Positions 15,462 through 24,699 of a DNA stretch of 33,754 nucleotides are shown here, piece by piece. Position numbers and translations under genes: made by a program. A model generated the notes under the pieces. That model ran no database searches, had not been told where the DNA came from, and was given only the letters and a program-made list of their open reading frames with translations. The stretch comes from Hyphomicrobiales bacterium (GTDB lineage Bacteria > Pseudomonadota > Alphaproteobacteria > Rhizobiales > Beijerinckiaceae): assembly GCA_947455725.1 (NCBI GenBank), contig CANGPL010000031.1, positions 1-33,754 of the forward strand. Reading direction: 5' to 3'. Numbering within the stretch: the stretch's first letter is position 1; each line of letters opens with the position of its first letter.

Positions 15462-16543
15462 GATTCGATCCCTTCATCCGTCATGTTACGCTCTTCGGAT
15501 TGGGCCATTACATCACCCATTTTGATTTCATCGCCAACGGCGGATCTAATCCGATCCAGCAGACTATATTTAACCATATCGTAGCCAACATCGATGGCAG
15601 CGGCAAACCCGGTCGCATCGGTTCCACCGTGACTCTTGATCACGACGCCATCAAGCCCAAGAAAAACGCCACCATTTACCTTACGAGGATCCATTCGATC
15701 CTTTAGCGCGGCGAAGGCCGAACGAGCGAAGATATAGCCAATTTTGCTCATCAGCGAGCTTCCCATCGCCTGTTTGAGATAGGAAGCGATTTGCCGGGCA
15801 GTGCCTTCAGCCGTTTTGAGCGCTATATTTCCGGTAAAGCCTTCGGTTACGACCACATCAACCGTGCCCTGCCCAATATCATCGCCCTCGACAAAGCCTG
15901 CATATTCAAGCGTCGAAATCGCGTTTTCTTTAAGGATCGAACCGGCAAGCTTGATCTCGTCGAGACCTTTAACATCTTCTGTCCCAACATTCAGCAAACC
16001 AACGGTTGGACGTTCAATATCGAAAAGAATCCCAGCCATTGCCGCGCCCATGAGCGACATATTCACCAAATGACGGGCGTCAGCGCCAATCGTTGCTCCA
16101 ACATCCAGCACAATACTTTCGCCGCGAAGCGTTGGCCAAATGGCGGCAATCGCGGGGCGATTAATTCCCGAAATCGTCCGAAGGCAGAAAGTGGCCATGG
16201 CCATGAGAGCGCCGGTATTGCCTGCGGATACGGCTACATCGGCCTCGCCATCCTTGACCGCCTGGATCGCCAACCACATCGAGGATTTACCGCGTCCGCG
16301 CCGTAGCGCTTGGCTAGGCTTCTCGTCCATTGCAATGAAGACGTCACATGCCCGAAACTCTGTGACGGCATTAAGCTTAGGATGAGCGGTTAATAAAGGG
16401 CGACAAACCGCTTCATCGCCCACCATGAGAAAAGTAACTTCCGGATGCCGTTCAAGCGTCAAAGCCGCTCCCGGAATAATGATTTCCGGACCGTGATCGC
16501 CGCCCATCGCGTCGAGGGCAATTCGTACCCGTTCCGTCGTCAT
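15458..16543 (-). CDS. plsX: Phosphate acyltransferase PlsX
   Basis: This 361-residue peripheral membrane enzyme converts acyl-ACP to acyl-phosphate for phospholipid synthesis. The N-terminal [13 protein letters not shown], the [10 protein letters not shown] motif, the segment with [16 protein letters not shown] and the [16 protein letters not shown] motif are all canonical. It lies 143 nt downstream of yceD and overlaps fabH by ATGA, which couples membrane-lipid precursor supply to chain initiation. Confidence 0.97.
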   Translation of the reverse strand: MTTERVRIALDAMGGDHGPEIIIPGAALTLERHPEVTFLMVGDEAVCRPLLTAHPKLNAVTEFRACDVFIAMDEKPSQALRRGRGKSSMWLAIQAVKDGEADVAVSAGNTGALMAMATFCLRTISGINRPAIAAIWPTLRGESIVLDVGATIGADARHLVNMSLMGAAMAGILFDIERPTVGLLNVGTEDVKGLDEIKLAGSILKENAISTLEYAGFVEGDDIGQGTVDVVVTEGFTGNIALKTAEGTARQIASYLKQAMGSSLMSKIGYIFARSAFAALKDRMDPRKVNGGVFLGLDGVVIKSHGGTDATGFAAAIDVGYDMVKYSLLDRIRSAVGDEIKMGDVMAQSEERNMTDEGIES

Positions 16544-16686
16544 TTATCGCGTTACCGTTTCCATCAAAATCGTTGTTTTTCGTCGTTTAGGCGGGGAATC
16601 TAAACGAGCAGCTCTGTCGGACTTTAGCGGCACGAGCCGCTTCGGCCAACCCTTTTTCAATGTATGACAAAAATTGCCGTGAATGA

Positions 16687-17202
16687 TTAATCTTGGCTTT
16701 TGAGCGTCGCTAAGGCACCAAAAGCGGATGGTTTGACGATTTCTTCGTCATTTTTGTCTTTAAATTCGAAAACCGCGCCCGGCTTTCTCGGATAGGGATC
16801 TAGGGCAAGCGCCGTAAATTCAGCTGCGACCGCTCCAAGATCGATGATCCCATCGATAATCGGGTCGGGCGCCTCCTCTTCAGGGCGAATTTCCATGGCT
16901 TTGGCCGGGTCTTCGTCAAAGAAAAGATCAATAACTTCCCGGAAAGCGGACTCAAACGGTTCGAGCGTCAAAACGCAGGTTTGGGTAAAACTGCCCCATA
17001 CTTCGCCGGTGACATGGACGCGCGGCCCTTTTTTCGTAAAAGAAAAATCCGCTTCCAATTGCGCAATGGCCGGAATTCCAAAAAGCTTGGCAAGCTCTGC
17101 CCGTTCGTCATCTTTCGCCTCGACATGGATCGCAAGGCCATCAGAACGGATGGAGGTAACCTCAACGGTACGAACGAAAGGAAACAATTGAGTTTCGGTC
17201 AT
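16687..17202 (-). CDS. YceD/DUF177 family protein
   Basis: This 171-residue protein matches the YceD (DUF177) family, proteins linked to 23S rRNA accumulation and usually encoded near rpmF-plsX. The family's core is seen in GEVWGSFTQTCVLTLEPFESAFREVIDLFF, with a C-terminal region carrying DLGAVAAEFTALALDPYPRKPGA. Here rpmF is not between it and plsX, as usual in alphaproteobacteria. The ATG has an AGGAG site 8 nt upstream, formed by the end of the preceding chaperone gene, which stops 11 nt before. Confidence 0.9.
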   Translation of the reverse strand: MTETQLFPFVRTVEVTSIRSDGLAIHVEAKDDERAELAKLFGIPAIAQLEADFSFTKKGPRVHVTGEVWGSFTQTCVLTLEPFESAFREVIDLFFDEDPAKAMEIRPEEEAPDPIIDGIIDLGAVAAEFTALALDPYPRKPGAVFEFKDKNDEEIVKPSAFGALATLKSQD

Positions 17203-17213
17203 GATGAATGCTC

Positions 17214-17762
17214 CTAACCCAATTCGGTTACAGCAAAAAACGGCAAAGCTTCGGAATAAAAGTCCGAAACAACAGAGTTTTCGAGCTTCTTGGCCGTTTG
17301 AATAACGTAATTAGCCATTTTTTCAACGGAGTCTTCGGATTTGGGTGCCGTGCCATATAAATTTCGTCCTAAAGCATCTAGCAAGGCGTTTTTATCACCC
17401 ATGCGAAGCGCTTCATCATAGGCACTCGCACGGCCAAGATAAGCGCTTGCCATGACCTTCATGCGTTTTGGAATCGAAATATCACCGACGCCGATCTCGC
17501 GAAGAGCCGCCTCGAACTGCGCGAATGTTAGATCCACGAGATCCTGCGACATATCTGGACCGGGCGACGGCATGACCTTTAGGCGACGTGTTACAAGCGT
17601 CATGTGAAGCGTCAACACTTCAAAACGCCCCTCCAGCGTATCGGGTACGCCGATATTTTGGTAGAAAATAATCGAACGCGATTGATCGACAACGGCTTTA
17701 TAAAGCCGCTCGATCACTTCACGGTTTTTCCGGCGACGTCCAAACAGGCCAAAAAATGCCAT
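17214..17762 (-). CDS. Ubiquinol-cytochrome c chaperone family protein (CBP3/UQCC1-like)
   Basis: This 182-residue protein has the features of the CBP3 family: a basic N-terminus (M-A-F-F-G-L-F-G-R-R-R-K), the helix segment RFEVLTLHMTLVTRRL, then DLVDLTFAQFEAALREIGVGD and the PKRMKVMASAYLGRASAYDEAL stretch. In mitochondria Cbp3 helps cytochrome b synthesis and bc1 complex assembly; in alphaproteobacteria the homologue is placed beside yceD and is divergent from bamE, as here. The role in this organism is inferred from family membership. Confidence 0.9.
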   Translation of the reverse strand: MAFFGLFGRRRKNREVIERLYKAVVDQSRSIIFYQNIGVPDTLEGRFEVLTLHMTLVTRRLKVMPSPGPDMSQDLVDLTFAQFEAALREIGVGDISIPKRMKVMASAYLGRASAYDEALRMGDKNALLDALGRNLYGTAPKSEDSVEKMANYVIQTAKKLENSVVSDFYSEALPFFAVTELG

Positions 17763-17846
17763 TATGACCTCATGATACGGGTTTATGAGTAATCAAAAGC
17801 CACATTGGCTAGAGAACTCTTGCTTAAGATGCGGGGTACGGCATAA

Positions 17847-17892
17847 GGAAGGTTAAGTGCAAGTGAAATTCAGCGCGACCGATTAACCTTCC
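17847..17892 (+). promoter_or_regulatory. 10-bp perfect inverted repeat in the bamE leader
   Basis: GGAAGGTTAA (17847-17856) and TTAACCTTCC (17883-17892) are exact reverse complements separated by 26 nt. The right arm ends 16 nt before the bamE ATG, so the stem would sit in the 5' leader. bamE lacks a strong ribosome-binding site of its own, whereas the left arm contains a GGAAGG. The pair could be an RNA structure or a spaced operator. Confidence 0.5.
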
Positions 17893-17908
17893 GAAAGCGG
17901 ACAATCCC

Positions 17909-18382
17909 ATGGCCGAACGCACTTTCTCCCATCAAACCAGCCGCAAGGCACTCTTTTCGCGCTTGAGCGTCTTCGCGCTCGGCGCCGCCCTGATTGCGCC
18001 GCTTGCGGCATGCACAACGGCAGGACCGCAAGTTCAAGGCTATTTGATCGATGAAAAAGCGGTGGCCCAGATCAAGCCCGGCATGAGCGCCGAACAGGTT
18101 CTAAAAATCCTTGGTACGCCATCAACGGTTTCAACGGTCGGCAATCAGAGCTGGTATTATATCAGCCAGAATACCAACCGTACCTTTATGTATGACACGC
18201 CCACCATCACCGATCAGCGTGTTTTGACCGTTGTGTTCACGAAAGCGCTTAAAGTCGAACACATTGCCAATTACGGTCAAAAGGACGGCGTATTGTTCGA
18301 TTTCAATACCAATACCACGCCAGCCGGCGGCAAAGATCTTTCGATCGTAAGACAAATGTTGCGTTTGGTCGGTTCGACCTAA
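17909..18382 (+). CDS. bamE: Outer membrane protein assembly factor BamE (SmpA/OmlA lipoprotein)
   Basis: This 157-residue lipoprotein carries a signal peptide (hydrophobic residues about 20-33) and a lipobox L-A-A-C with C35 as the lipidated cysteine. The SmpA/OmlA domain follows: I-K-P-G-M-S-A-E-Q-V-L-K-I-L-G-T-P-S, then W-Y-Y-I and the closing strands around LTVVFTKALKVEHIANYG. BamE is the small lipoprotein of the BAM complex that folds outer-membrane barrel proteins, including ushers such as the one in this window. It is divergent from the CBP3-like gene and followed by a strong terminator. Confidence 0.95.
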   Translation: MAERTFSHQTSRKALFSRLSVFALGAALIAPLAACTTAGPQVQGYLIDEKAVAQIKPGMSAEQVLKILGTPSTVSTVGNQSWYYISQNTNRTFMYDTPTITDQRVLTVVFTKALKVEHIANYGQKDGVLFDFNTNTTPAGGKDLSIVRQMLRLVGST

Positions 18383-18407
18383 TCACGACACGGCGGTGAA
18401 CAAATTA

Positions 18408-18447
18408 AAAACCCCCAGAAGAGCAATCTTCCGGGGGTTTTCTTTTT
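18408..18447. terminator. Bidirectional intrinsic terminator between bamE and hppA
   Basis: AAAACCCCC pairs with GGGGGTTTT, then after one A/C mismatch GAAGA pairs with TCTTC, closed by a GCAA tetraloop (18423-18426). T-rich tracts lie on both sides (TTTTCTTTTT on plus; TTTTTAATTT on minus). It can end both convergent genes. Confidence 0.9.
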
Positions 18448-18468
18448 CAAGACGCTAATCGTTTTAGA

Positions 18469-20601
18469 TTATGCCATGTGAGCGAGGATCGCGATCAGAA
18501 GCAAGGCCACAATGTTTGTGATCTTAATCGCAGGATTGACGGCAGGACCTGCCGTATCCTTGTAGGGGTCGCCGACGGTATCGCCCGTGACTGATGCCTT
18601 ATGGGCATCCGAACCCTTCAAGTGCTTCACGCCATCCTTGTCGACGAAACCATCTTCGAAGCTCTTCTTCGCATTGTCCCAAGCGCCGCCACCCGAGGTC
18701 ATGGAAATCGCAACGAAGAGACCGTTGACGATAACACCGAGAAGCGAAGCACCCAGAGCAGCAAAGCCCGAAGCCTTGGAGCCGGAGATCCAATACACGC
18801 CGAAGTAAGCAACAAGTGGTGCAAGAACAGGCAACAAGGACGGAATGATCATTTCCGCAATCGCAGCCTTGGTGAGCAAGTCCACTGCACGTGCATAGTT
18901 TGGCTTTTCTGTGCCGGCCATAATGCCAGGATGTTCGCGGAACTGACGACGAACTTCCTCAACAACCGAACCAGCAGCACGGCCAACCGCAGTCATCGCA
19001 ATACCACCGAAGAGGTATGGGATGAGACCGCCGAAGATCAGGCCAGCCACAACGTAAGGATTAGCGAGGTCAAAGGAGACAACACCGATATCCTTGAAGT
19101 ATGGCACGCCAGCCTTCGTGAAGGCAGCAATGTCGTTCGTGTAGGCTGCGAAGAGCACAAGTGCGCCAAGACCAGCCGAACCGATGGCGTAGCCCTTGGT
19201 GACGGCCTTTGTCGTGTTACCCACGGCGTCGAGCGCGTCTGTCACGTGACGGACTTCTTTTGGAAGGCCGGACATTTCAGCAATACCACCGGCATTGTCA
19301 GTGACAGGACCGAACGCATCAAGCGCGACGATCATGCCAGCAAGACCAAGCATCGTCGTAACCGAAATAGCGGTTCCAAAGAGGCCAGCGAGCTGATAGG
19401 TGGCAATGATGCCGCCAACGATAACAAGGGCTGGAAGCGCAGTTGATTCAAGCGATACGGCGAGACCCTGAATCACGTTCGTGCCGTGGCCCGTAACCGA
19501 TGCCTGAGCAATCGAAACAACAGGACGCTTACCTGTGCCTGTGTAGTATTCCGTGATCACAACAATGAGGCCTGTAACGACCAAACCGATGAGACCGCAG
19601 ATGAACAGTGCCTTACCAGTAATGTCCAAACCATTGGCCTTACCGATAACGTCCCAACCAAGCTGGTTGGTTGCAACCCATAGGCCTGCAATCGACAGAA
19701 TGCCCGTTGCAATGAGGCCCTTATAAAGGGCACCCATGATCGAATTATTGGCACCGAGCTTCACGAAGAAGGTACCGATGATCGAGGTTACAATGCAGGT
19801 TGCGCAGATTGCGAGTGGGTAGAGCATTGCGGATGCAAGAATGCTCTGACCGGCAAAGAAGATGGAAGCAAGAACCATGGTCGCAACAACGGTCACCGCA
19901 TAGGTCTCGAACAAGTCTGCGGCCATACCGGCGCAATCGCCAACATTATCGCCGACATTGTCTGCAATCGTTGCTGGGTTGCGGGGATCATCTTCCGGAA
20001 TACCGGCTTCAACCTTACCGACGAGGTCGGCGCCGACGTCTGCGCCTTTGGTGAAGATACCACCACCGAGACGGGCGAAGATCGAAATCAGCGAAGCGCC
20101 AAAGCCCAAAGCCACGAGCGCGTCAACCACTTCGCGGTCGGAAGGAGCAAGACCCATAGGACCCGTTAGTACCCAATAATAAACGGCAACGCCCAAAAGA
20201 GCCAAACCGGCAACGAGCATGCCGGTTACGGCGCCTGCTTTAAACGCAACATCGAGACCAGCGGCGAGCGATTGGGAAGAAGCCTGTGCCGTGCGCACAT
20301 TGGCGCGAACCGATACGTTCATGCCAATAAAGCCTGCAGCGCCCGAAAGCACCGCACCAATCAAGAAGCCAATGGCAACCTTGAGGCCGAGAAGAAATAG
20401 AATACCGACAAACAAAACAACACCGACGATCGCAATCGTCGTGTATTGCCGCTTCAGGTAAGCTTGCGCGCCTTCTGCGATAGCGGCGGCGATTTCCTGC
20501 ATGCGGGCATTACCCGCATCGCGACCGTTAACGTCAGCGATCGCCCAAATTCCATAAGCGAGCGCAAGGAGCCCGCCCAAGATAATTAAGCCCATAGTCA
20601 T
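18469..20601 (-). CDS. hppA: Membrane proton-pumping pyrophosphatase, K+-independent type
   Basis: This 710-residue, roughly 16-helix membrane enzyme couples PPi hydrolysis to ion pumping across the inner membrane. The substrate-binding [11 protein letters not shown] motif, the [13 protein letters not shown] motif and the [11 protein letters not shown] region are all present. In [10 protein letters not shown] the Lys (K465) and Thr (T468) are the residue pair that marks the K+-independent, proton-pumping class; K+-dependent forms have Ala there. It follows an MFS gene 157 nt upstream, with a TATAAT at 20659-20664 (minus strand) that may give it its own promoter. Confidence 0.97.
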   Translation of the reverse strand: MTMGLIILGGLLALAYGIWAIADVNGRDAGNARMQEIAAAIAEGAQAYLKRQYTTIAIVGVVLFVGILFLLGLKVAIGFLIGAVLSGAAGFIGMNVSVRANVRTAQASSQSLAAGLDVAFKAGAVTGMLVAGLALLGVAVYYWVLTGPMGLAPSDREVVDALVALGFGASLISIFARLGGGIFTKGADVGADLVGKVEAGIPEDDPRNPATIADNVGDNVGDCAGMAADLFETYAVTVVATMVLASIFFAGQSILASAMLYPLAICATCIVTSIIGTFFVKLGANNSIMGALYKGLIATGILSIAGLWVATNQLGWDVIGKANGLDITGKALFICGLIGLVVTGLIVVITEYYTGTGKRPVVSIAQASVTGHGTNVIQGLAVSLESTALPALVIVGGIIATYQLAGLFGTAISVTTMLGLAGMIVALDAFGPVTDNAGGIAEMSGLPKEVRHVTDALDAVGNTTKAVTKGYAIGSAGLGALVLFAAYTNDIAAFTKAGVPYFKDIGVVSFDLANPYVVAGLIFGGLIPYLFGGIAMTAVGRAAGSVVEEVRRQFREHPGIMAGTEKPNYARAVDLLTKAAIAEMIIPSLLPVLAPLVAYFGVYWISGSKASGFAALGASLLGVIVNGLFVAISMTSGGGAWDNAKKSFEDGFVDKDGVKHLKGSDAHKASVTGDTVGDPYKDTAGPAVNPAIKITNIVALLLIAILAHMA

Positions 20602-20658
20602 GATGCTGTTCCAATCCTCTGTTTTCTTTTGGCCAACGAGCCGTGCGGAACGTCAGAT

Positions 20659-20664
20659 ATTATA
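20659..20664 (-). promoter_or_regulatory. Candidate -10 element for hppA
   Basis: A perfect TATAAT occurs on the minus strand 58 nt before the hppA start, in the only sizeable gap of this gene run. The matching -35 region is poor (AACCGG at 17 nt), so the site may need an activator or be chance in an A/T-rich stretch. Confidence 0.3.
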
Positions 20665-20758
20665 TTTTGAACTGATCGTTGCCGGTTTCCGCCCTGTTCC
20701 GGACATGTCTTTGCCAAAATTGTACGCATCTGGCAAATCGGACTTTCGGTGGCCGGTG

Positions 20759-21961
20759 TCAGGCCGGTTGGGTGGTTCTAGACCTGCCAAAGATGAAAAG
20801 AGCAGCAAATCCGGCCAAAACAAGCGGAAACACCACCATATTGACCGTTACCCAGCCGAAATCCGTCAAAATTCGACCAGATGAGAAGGAACCAACCACC
20901 ATGGTGCCAAAGACAAGAAAATCGTTGAAAGACTGAACTTTCGTTCGTTCTGATGGGCGATGGGTCTCGGTGACGAGCGCGGACGCGCCGATAAAGCCCA
21001 AATTCCACCCGAGCCCCAAGAGAATCATATTGATCCAAAAATGCGGGACCGTCGTGCCTAAAAGGCCCACAATGGCGGCCAACACGATCAGGGCCATACC
21101 TGCCAGAATAACGCGGGCCGATCCAAACCGGGCAATCAATGAGCCAGTGAAAAAGCTTGGCGCATACATCGCGATGACGTGAAATTCGATCGCCAAATTC
21201 GAATCCGTCACATCATGGCCGCATAATTTCATGGCCAATGGCGCAGAGGTCATCAGGAAATTCATCAAGCCATAGCTGATGATTCCGCATATCACGGCTG
21301 CGATAAAACGTGGCTGACGAATAATATCTGAAAGCGGACGCGCATCAGGCGTATTGGCCGGTAGCGCTGGCGGCGCCTTCACTTGCCAAAGCACAAAAAT
21401 CGAAAGAACAGCGACAGCAGATTGAAACAAATAACTCGCCGCAAACAAATAAGGCGACCACATATTCATTGTATGGGTCACAAGTTGAGGGCCGATTACA
21501 CCCGCAAAAATTCCACCCACCAAAACCCACGCGATTGCCTTTGGACGAAACGTTTCACTCGCCGAGTCCGCGGCCGCAAAACGATAGGATTGCGAAGCAG
21601 CCTGATAAAAGCCGCCAAAAAATGTGGCGAGACAAAACAAAGGAAAAGCGGCCGTAACGACGGCGAAGCACGCGAGAACGCCTGTAATAATCCCCGCTCC
21701 AGCTCCGGTCATAAAAGCGGTGCGGCGGCCATAACGGCGCGCAATCCATCCGATTGGTAAAGTTGCCATGGCCATGCCGACAACGAAGATCGAAATCGGC
21801 AGGGTTGCTAACGCCGGACTAGGCGCAATCCCGGCGCCGACAATCGCGCCAGTTGCAAAAATAACCGTTGAGTTAGCGCCAGCCAATGCCGTCGCCATAG
21901 CCAGAAAAAGCGCATTACGGCGAGCAAGCTGATCGCCCGCATTCAGTATTCCATCGGCCAT
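20759..21961 (-). CDS. Major facilitator superfamily transporter
   Basis: This 400-residue protein has about 12 hydrophobic segments. The loop between helices 2 and 3 reads G-W-I-A-R-R-Y-G-R-R-T-A-F (about residues 72-84), the MFS signature. The central loop is near residue 205 (K-A-P-P-A-L-P) and the C-terminus is short. The substrate cannot be told; it resembles drug/sugar efflux-type members. Its start is 16 nt after the thiL stop, so it is probably cotranscribed with the riboflavin/thiamine genes, but I would not infer vitamin transport from this alone. Confidence 0.88.
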   Translation of the reverse strand: MADGILNAGDQLARRNALFLAMATALAGANSTVIFATGAIVGAGIAPSPALATLPISIFVVGMAMATLPIGWIARRYGRRTAFMTGAGAGIITGVLACFAVVTAAFPLFCLATFFGGFYQAASQSYRFAAADSASETFRPKAIAWVLVGGIFAGVIGPQLVTHTMNMWSPYLFAASYLFQSAVAVLSIFVLWQVKAPPALPANTPDARPLSDIIRQPRFIAAVICGIISYGLMNFLMTSAPLAMKLCGHDVTDSNLAIEFHVIAMYAPSFFTGSLIARFGSARVILAGMALIVLAAIVGLLGTTVPHFWINMILLGLGWNLGFIGASALVTETHRPSERTKVQSFNDFLVFGTMVVGSFSSGRILTDFGWVTVNMVVFPLVLAGFAALFIFGRSRTTQPA

Positions 21962-21977
21962 ACCGGCAAACCTTCAC

Positions 21978-22976
21978 TTAAAAATGGCTATAAGAACCCG
22001 TTCGGGTGAGAAAAGTTTCACCTTTATGGGTCACCGTTAAGGGGGCATTCCCCTGCTTAACTTCACCAATCACAGTGATCGGAATATTGCTAGTCCTAGC
22101 TGCCATCTGCATCGCGTCTAAACGCTCGCGCGGAAGGGTAAAGACGACTTCGTAATCATCACCGCCCGTTACTGCATCGGCCATCAACACGGGATGCATG
22201 GCAATTGCTTGCTGCGCACCTGACGATAAAGGGACTTTTTCAATTTCAATGGCGCCCGTAACGCCCGAAGCCCGTAACATTTTAGCGACATCGCCAATCA
22301 GTCCATCGGAGACGTCCATCGCTGCATTCGCGTAGGAACGTAATCCAGAACCAATGGCATTTCTTGGCTTCGGGCGGAGATATCGGTCAAGCAAGAAGGC
22401 ATAATCTAGCTCGCGGAGATCGCCCGCCCATTCGGCTTCTGGCATCGTCCGAATTTTAAGGCCAAGCGCGGCATCGCCGATTGTACCGGTTACCGCAATC
22501 AAATCACCCGGCTTCGCACCGGTGCGAGGAACCATTTTGCCTTTTGGAACGCTGCCAAAAGCGGTGATAGAAATGACGAGCGGGCCCGACGCCCGTGTCG
22601 TATCACCACCGAGCAAGACACATCGACCGCGCGCCGCCGCGACACCCAACCCCTTCGTGAACGACGCAAGCCAATCCTCGGTCCAATCCACCGGCAAGGC
22701 AATCGCCAGAAGAAAGCCAAGGGGATCAGCACCTTTTGCTGCCAGATCCGAAAGATTAACGCCAAGCGCCTTTTCCGCAATGGCGTCAGCCGGGTCGTCG
22801 GCGAAAAAATGCACGCCGGAAACGACCATATCAACCGTGGTGACCAGTTCGGTCTCCTCAGGCAATGACACCAAAGCGGCATCATCTCGAAGTTTAAGAC
22901 CACCGGGACCGGCAAGCGGTGCGAAATACCGTTCGATCAGCGTATCTTCACTGGGTCGGTTTTCGTTTGCCGCCAT
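21978..22976 (-). CDS. thiL: Thiamine-monophosphate kinase
   Basis: This 332-residue enzyme phosphorylates thiamine monophosphate to the cofactor thiamine diphosphate. The AIR-synthase-like fold is shown by L-R-D-D-A-A-L-V, VTTVDMVVSGVHF, the ALGVNLSDLAAKGADP motif and the late MDVSDGLIGD and GGDDYEVVFT motifs. ATG 22976 (M-A-A-N-E-N-R) has an AAGGA site; the in-frame ATG at 23027 would add 17 basic residues. A nusB-thiL pair is common in alphaproteobacteria; the 98-nt gap here is longer than the other gaps of this run. Confidence 0.95.
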   Translation of the reverse strand: MAANENRPSEDTLIERYFAPLAGPGGLKLRDDAALVSLPEETELVTTVDMVVSGVHFFADDPADAIAEKALGVNLSDLAAKGADPLGFLLAIALPVDWTEDWLASFTKGLGVAAARGRCVLLGGDTTRASGPLVISITAFGSVPKGKMVPRTGAKPGDLIAVTGTIGDAALGLKIRTMPEAEWAGDLRELDYAFLLDRYLRPKPRNAIGSGLRSYANAAMDVSDGLIGDVAKMLRASGVTGAIEIEKVPLSSGAQQAIAMHPVLMADAVTGGDDYEVVFTLPRERLDAMQMAARTSNIPITVIGEVKQGNAPLTVTHKGETFLTRTGSYSHF

Positions 22977-23074
22977 AACGTCCTTCTCGATGGGTCTGCG
23001 GGACACAACAACACGACCGTGACGCATCTCTTACTCAACCACATGAACACAAAACGACTTAAAGACTCAAAAAC

Positions 23075-23527
23075 TCAAAAATCGTCCGGACGAAGCTGAT
23101 GAGCTAACCGGTCGAGAACCGCGCTTACCATACCAACCTCTTCACCCTCGTAAAAGGCCCGGGCGATATCGCCATACTCACGGATAACAACTTTTGCAGG
23201 CACGTCTTTGCGACGGAGCAATTCAAAGCACCCCGAGCGTAAAATTGCGCGAAGCACCGCCTCGATGCGGGTGAGCGGCCAACCTTCAACAAGCGACGCG
23301 TTGATGCTTTGATCAATCGAGCGCTGATCGCGTACGACCCCTTCAACGAGGCTCGTAAAAAAAGCGGATTCGGCTGGCTTCATTTCAATATCGTCAACCG
23401 TCTGCCCTAGCCAATGCGCCTGAAACTCGGCAATTACGTCGCCAAGATCCTTACCCGCGATTTCCATTTGATAAAGCGCCTGTACCGCGCCCAAACGCGC
23501 CGAGGACCGTAATTCGCCGCGGGACAT
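23075..23527 (-). CDS. nusB: Transcription antitermination factor NusB
   Basis: This 150-residue all-helical protein has the NusB pattern: R-S-S-A-R-L-G-A-V-Q-A-L-Y-Q-M at the N-terminus, then VEGVVRDQRSIDQSI and the RIEAVLRAILRSGCFELL segment, ending with V-I-R-E-Y-G-D-I-A and VSAVLDRLA. NusB with S10 binds boxA of rRNA transcripts for antitermination. The start codon follows directly on the ribH stop with no gap, so translation is likely coupled. Confidence 0.96.
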   Translation of the reverse strand: MSRGELRSSARLGAVQALYQMEIAGKDLGDVIAEFQAHWLGQTVDDIEMKPAESAFFTSLVEGVVRDQRSIDQSINASLVEGWPLTRIEAVLRAILRSGCFELLRRKDVPAKVVIREYGDIARAFYEGEEVGMVSAVLDRLAHQLRPDDF

Positions 23528-24022
23528 TCAAAGCACTCCGTCAATCGCCGCGCGCTTAATCCTGAGCACAGCCAATGCGGCCTCAGCGGCACCGCCGCCT
23601 TTGTTCATTTCATTAACCCGCGCGCGAGCCCAAGCCTGCGCCTCGTTCTCAACCGTTAAAATGCCATTGCCAAGCGGCATACCATACGCAACCGAAAGGT
23701 CCATGAGCGCACGCGAGCTTTCACCCGCGACAATGTCGTAATGTCCTGTGTCACCGCGAATAACGCAGCCAAGCGCCACAACTGCGTCATAGGGCTTGCC
23801 ATGGGCAGAGGCGGCTTCCAGCATGATCGCGATGGTTGAAGGTATTTCGAGAGCGCCCGGAACGGTGACGACCGTGCAATCGGCACCAACCGCCTTGATT
23901 GCTTCAATGGCCCCTTCGAGCAATTGATCCGCCAAATCATTGTAGAAGCGTGCTTCCACAATCAGGACTCGGGCGCCTTCAATAGGCTCGACATTAACTG
24001 CGGCTTGGCGGGATCCGGCCAT
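23528..24022 (-). CDS. ribH: 6,7-dimethyl-8-ribityllumazine synthase
   Basis: This 164-residue enzyme joins the RibB and RibD products to make the lumazine precursor of riboflavin. The motifs V-E-A-R-F-Y-N-D-L (substrate stacking Phe), TVPGALEIP and [14 protein letters not shown] are present; H94 is the catalytic base. It lies 32 nt downstream of ribE and abuts nusB. Only one copy is in the window. Confidence 0.97.
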   Translation of the reverse strand: MAGSRQAAVNVEPIEGARVLIVEARFYNDLADQLLEGAIEAIKAVGADCTVVTVPGALEIPSTIAIMLEAASAHGKPYDAVVALGCVIRGDTGHYDIVAGESSRALMDLSVAYGMPLGNGILTVENEAQAWARARVNEMNKGGGAAEAALAVLRIKRAAIDGVL

Positions 24023-24054
24023 TGATCAACTTCCTTGGTTCTTTTTCGAGCGTC

Positions 24055-24699
24055 TCAGTAGCCCTCAGCGCGCGCTTCCGCAAGCCGCGCCGCGTAACGC
24101 GCCATCTGATCGACTTCAATATGCAGCTTCGTTCCCGCTTTCACATCGCCCCACGTCGTCACTTCAAGCGTGTGGGGAATGAGCAGAACGGTAAGAACGT
24201 CGCGTTCCACCGAATTAATGGTCAAAGACGTGCCGTCTAAGGCAACAGAGCCTTTCTCGACGATATATTTGGCCAATTCTCTCGGTACGCGGATGGTAAA
24301 CTTCGCCGTAGCACCCCAAGATGAACCCGATTTATCCGTAATGTCATCGCGGGCGATCACTTCCGCCACGCCATCCACATGTCCCGAAACCAGATGGCCG
24401 CCAAGTTCGTCGCCAATCTTCAAAGCGCGTTCCAGATTAAGCCTGGTACCGATTTTCCAATCGCCGACGGTCGTCCGGGCGAGGGTTTCGGCCGCAGCAT
24501 CAATTTCAAACCAGCAGCCACCTTCAGGTCGATCACCGACAGCGACAACCGTTAAACACGGTCCCGAACAGGCAATCGACGCTCCCAACGCAATACCGGC
24601 CGCATCATATGACGCATGAATGCGAATTCGACGCAGGGAGCCGCCATGATCTTTCACGCTTTCAATAACGCCTATATCGGTAACAATTCCGGTAAACAT
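24055..24699 (-). CDS. ribE: Riboflavin synthase alpha subunit
   Basis: This 214-residue enzyme dismutates two lumazine molecules into riboflavin. It has the two tandem lumazine-binding repeats of the family: the first starts M-F-T-G-I-V with LGASIACSGPCLTVV, the second has L-G-G-H-L-V-S-G-H-V-D-G and GSVALDGTSLTINSV. The ATG at 24699 shares one base with the ribD TGA and has AAGGA 7 nt upstream; an adjacent GTG at 24702 is less likely. Confidence 0.96.
   Translation of the reverse strand: MFTGIVTDIGVIESVKDHGGSLRRIRIHASYDAAGIALGASIACSGPCLTVVAVGDRPEGGCWFEIDAAAETLARTTVGDWKIGTRLNLERALKIGDELGGHLVSGHVDGVAEVIARDDITDKSGSSWGATAKFTIRVPRELAKYIVEKGSVALDGTSLTINSVERDVLTVLLIPHTLEVTTWGDVKAGTKLHIEVDQMARYAARLAEARAEGY

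Noticed and set aside
14904-15584. 226-codon plus-strand ORF opposite fabH and plsX
   Set aside because: It runs antisense across the fabH active-site region and the gene boundary; no coding features of its own.
18601-19446. 281-codon plus-strand ORF opposite hppA
   Set aside because: It is antisense to the highly conserved core of the pyrophosphatase, has low-complexity composition and no ribosome-binding site; a codon-bias shadow.
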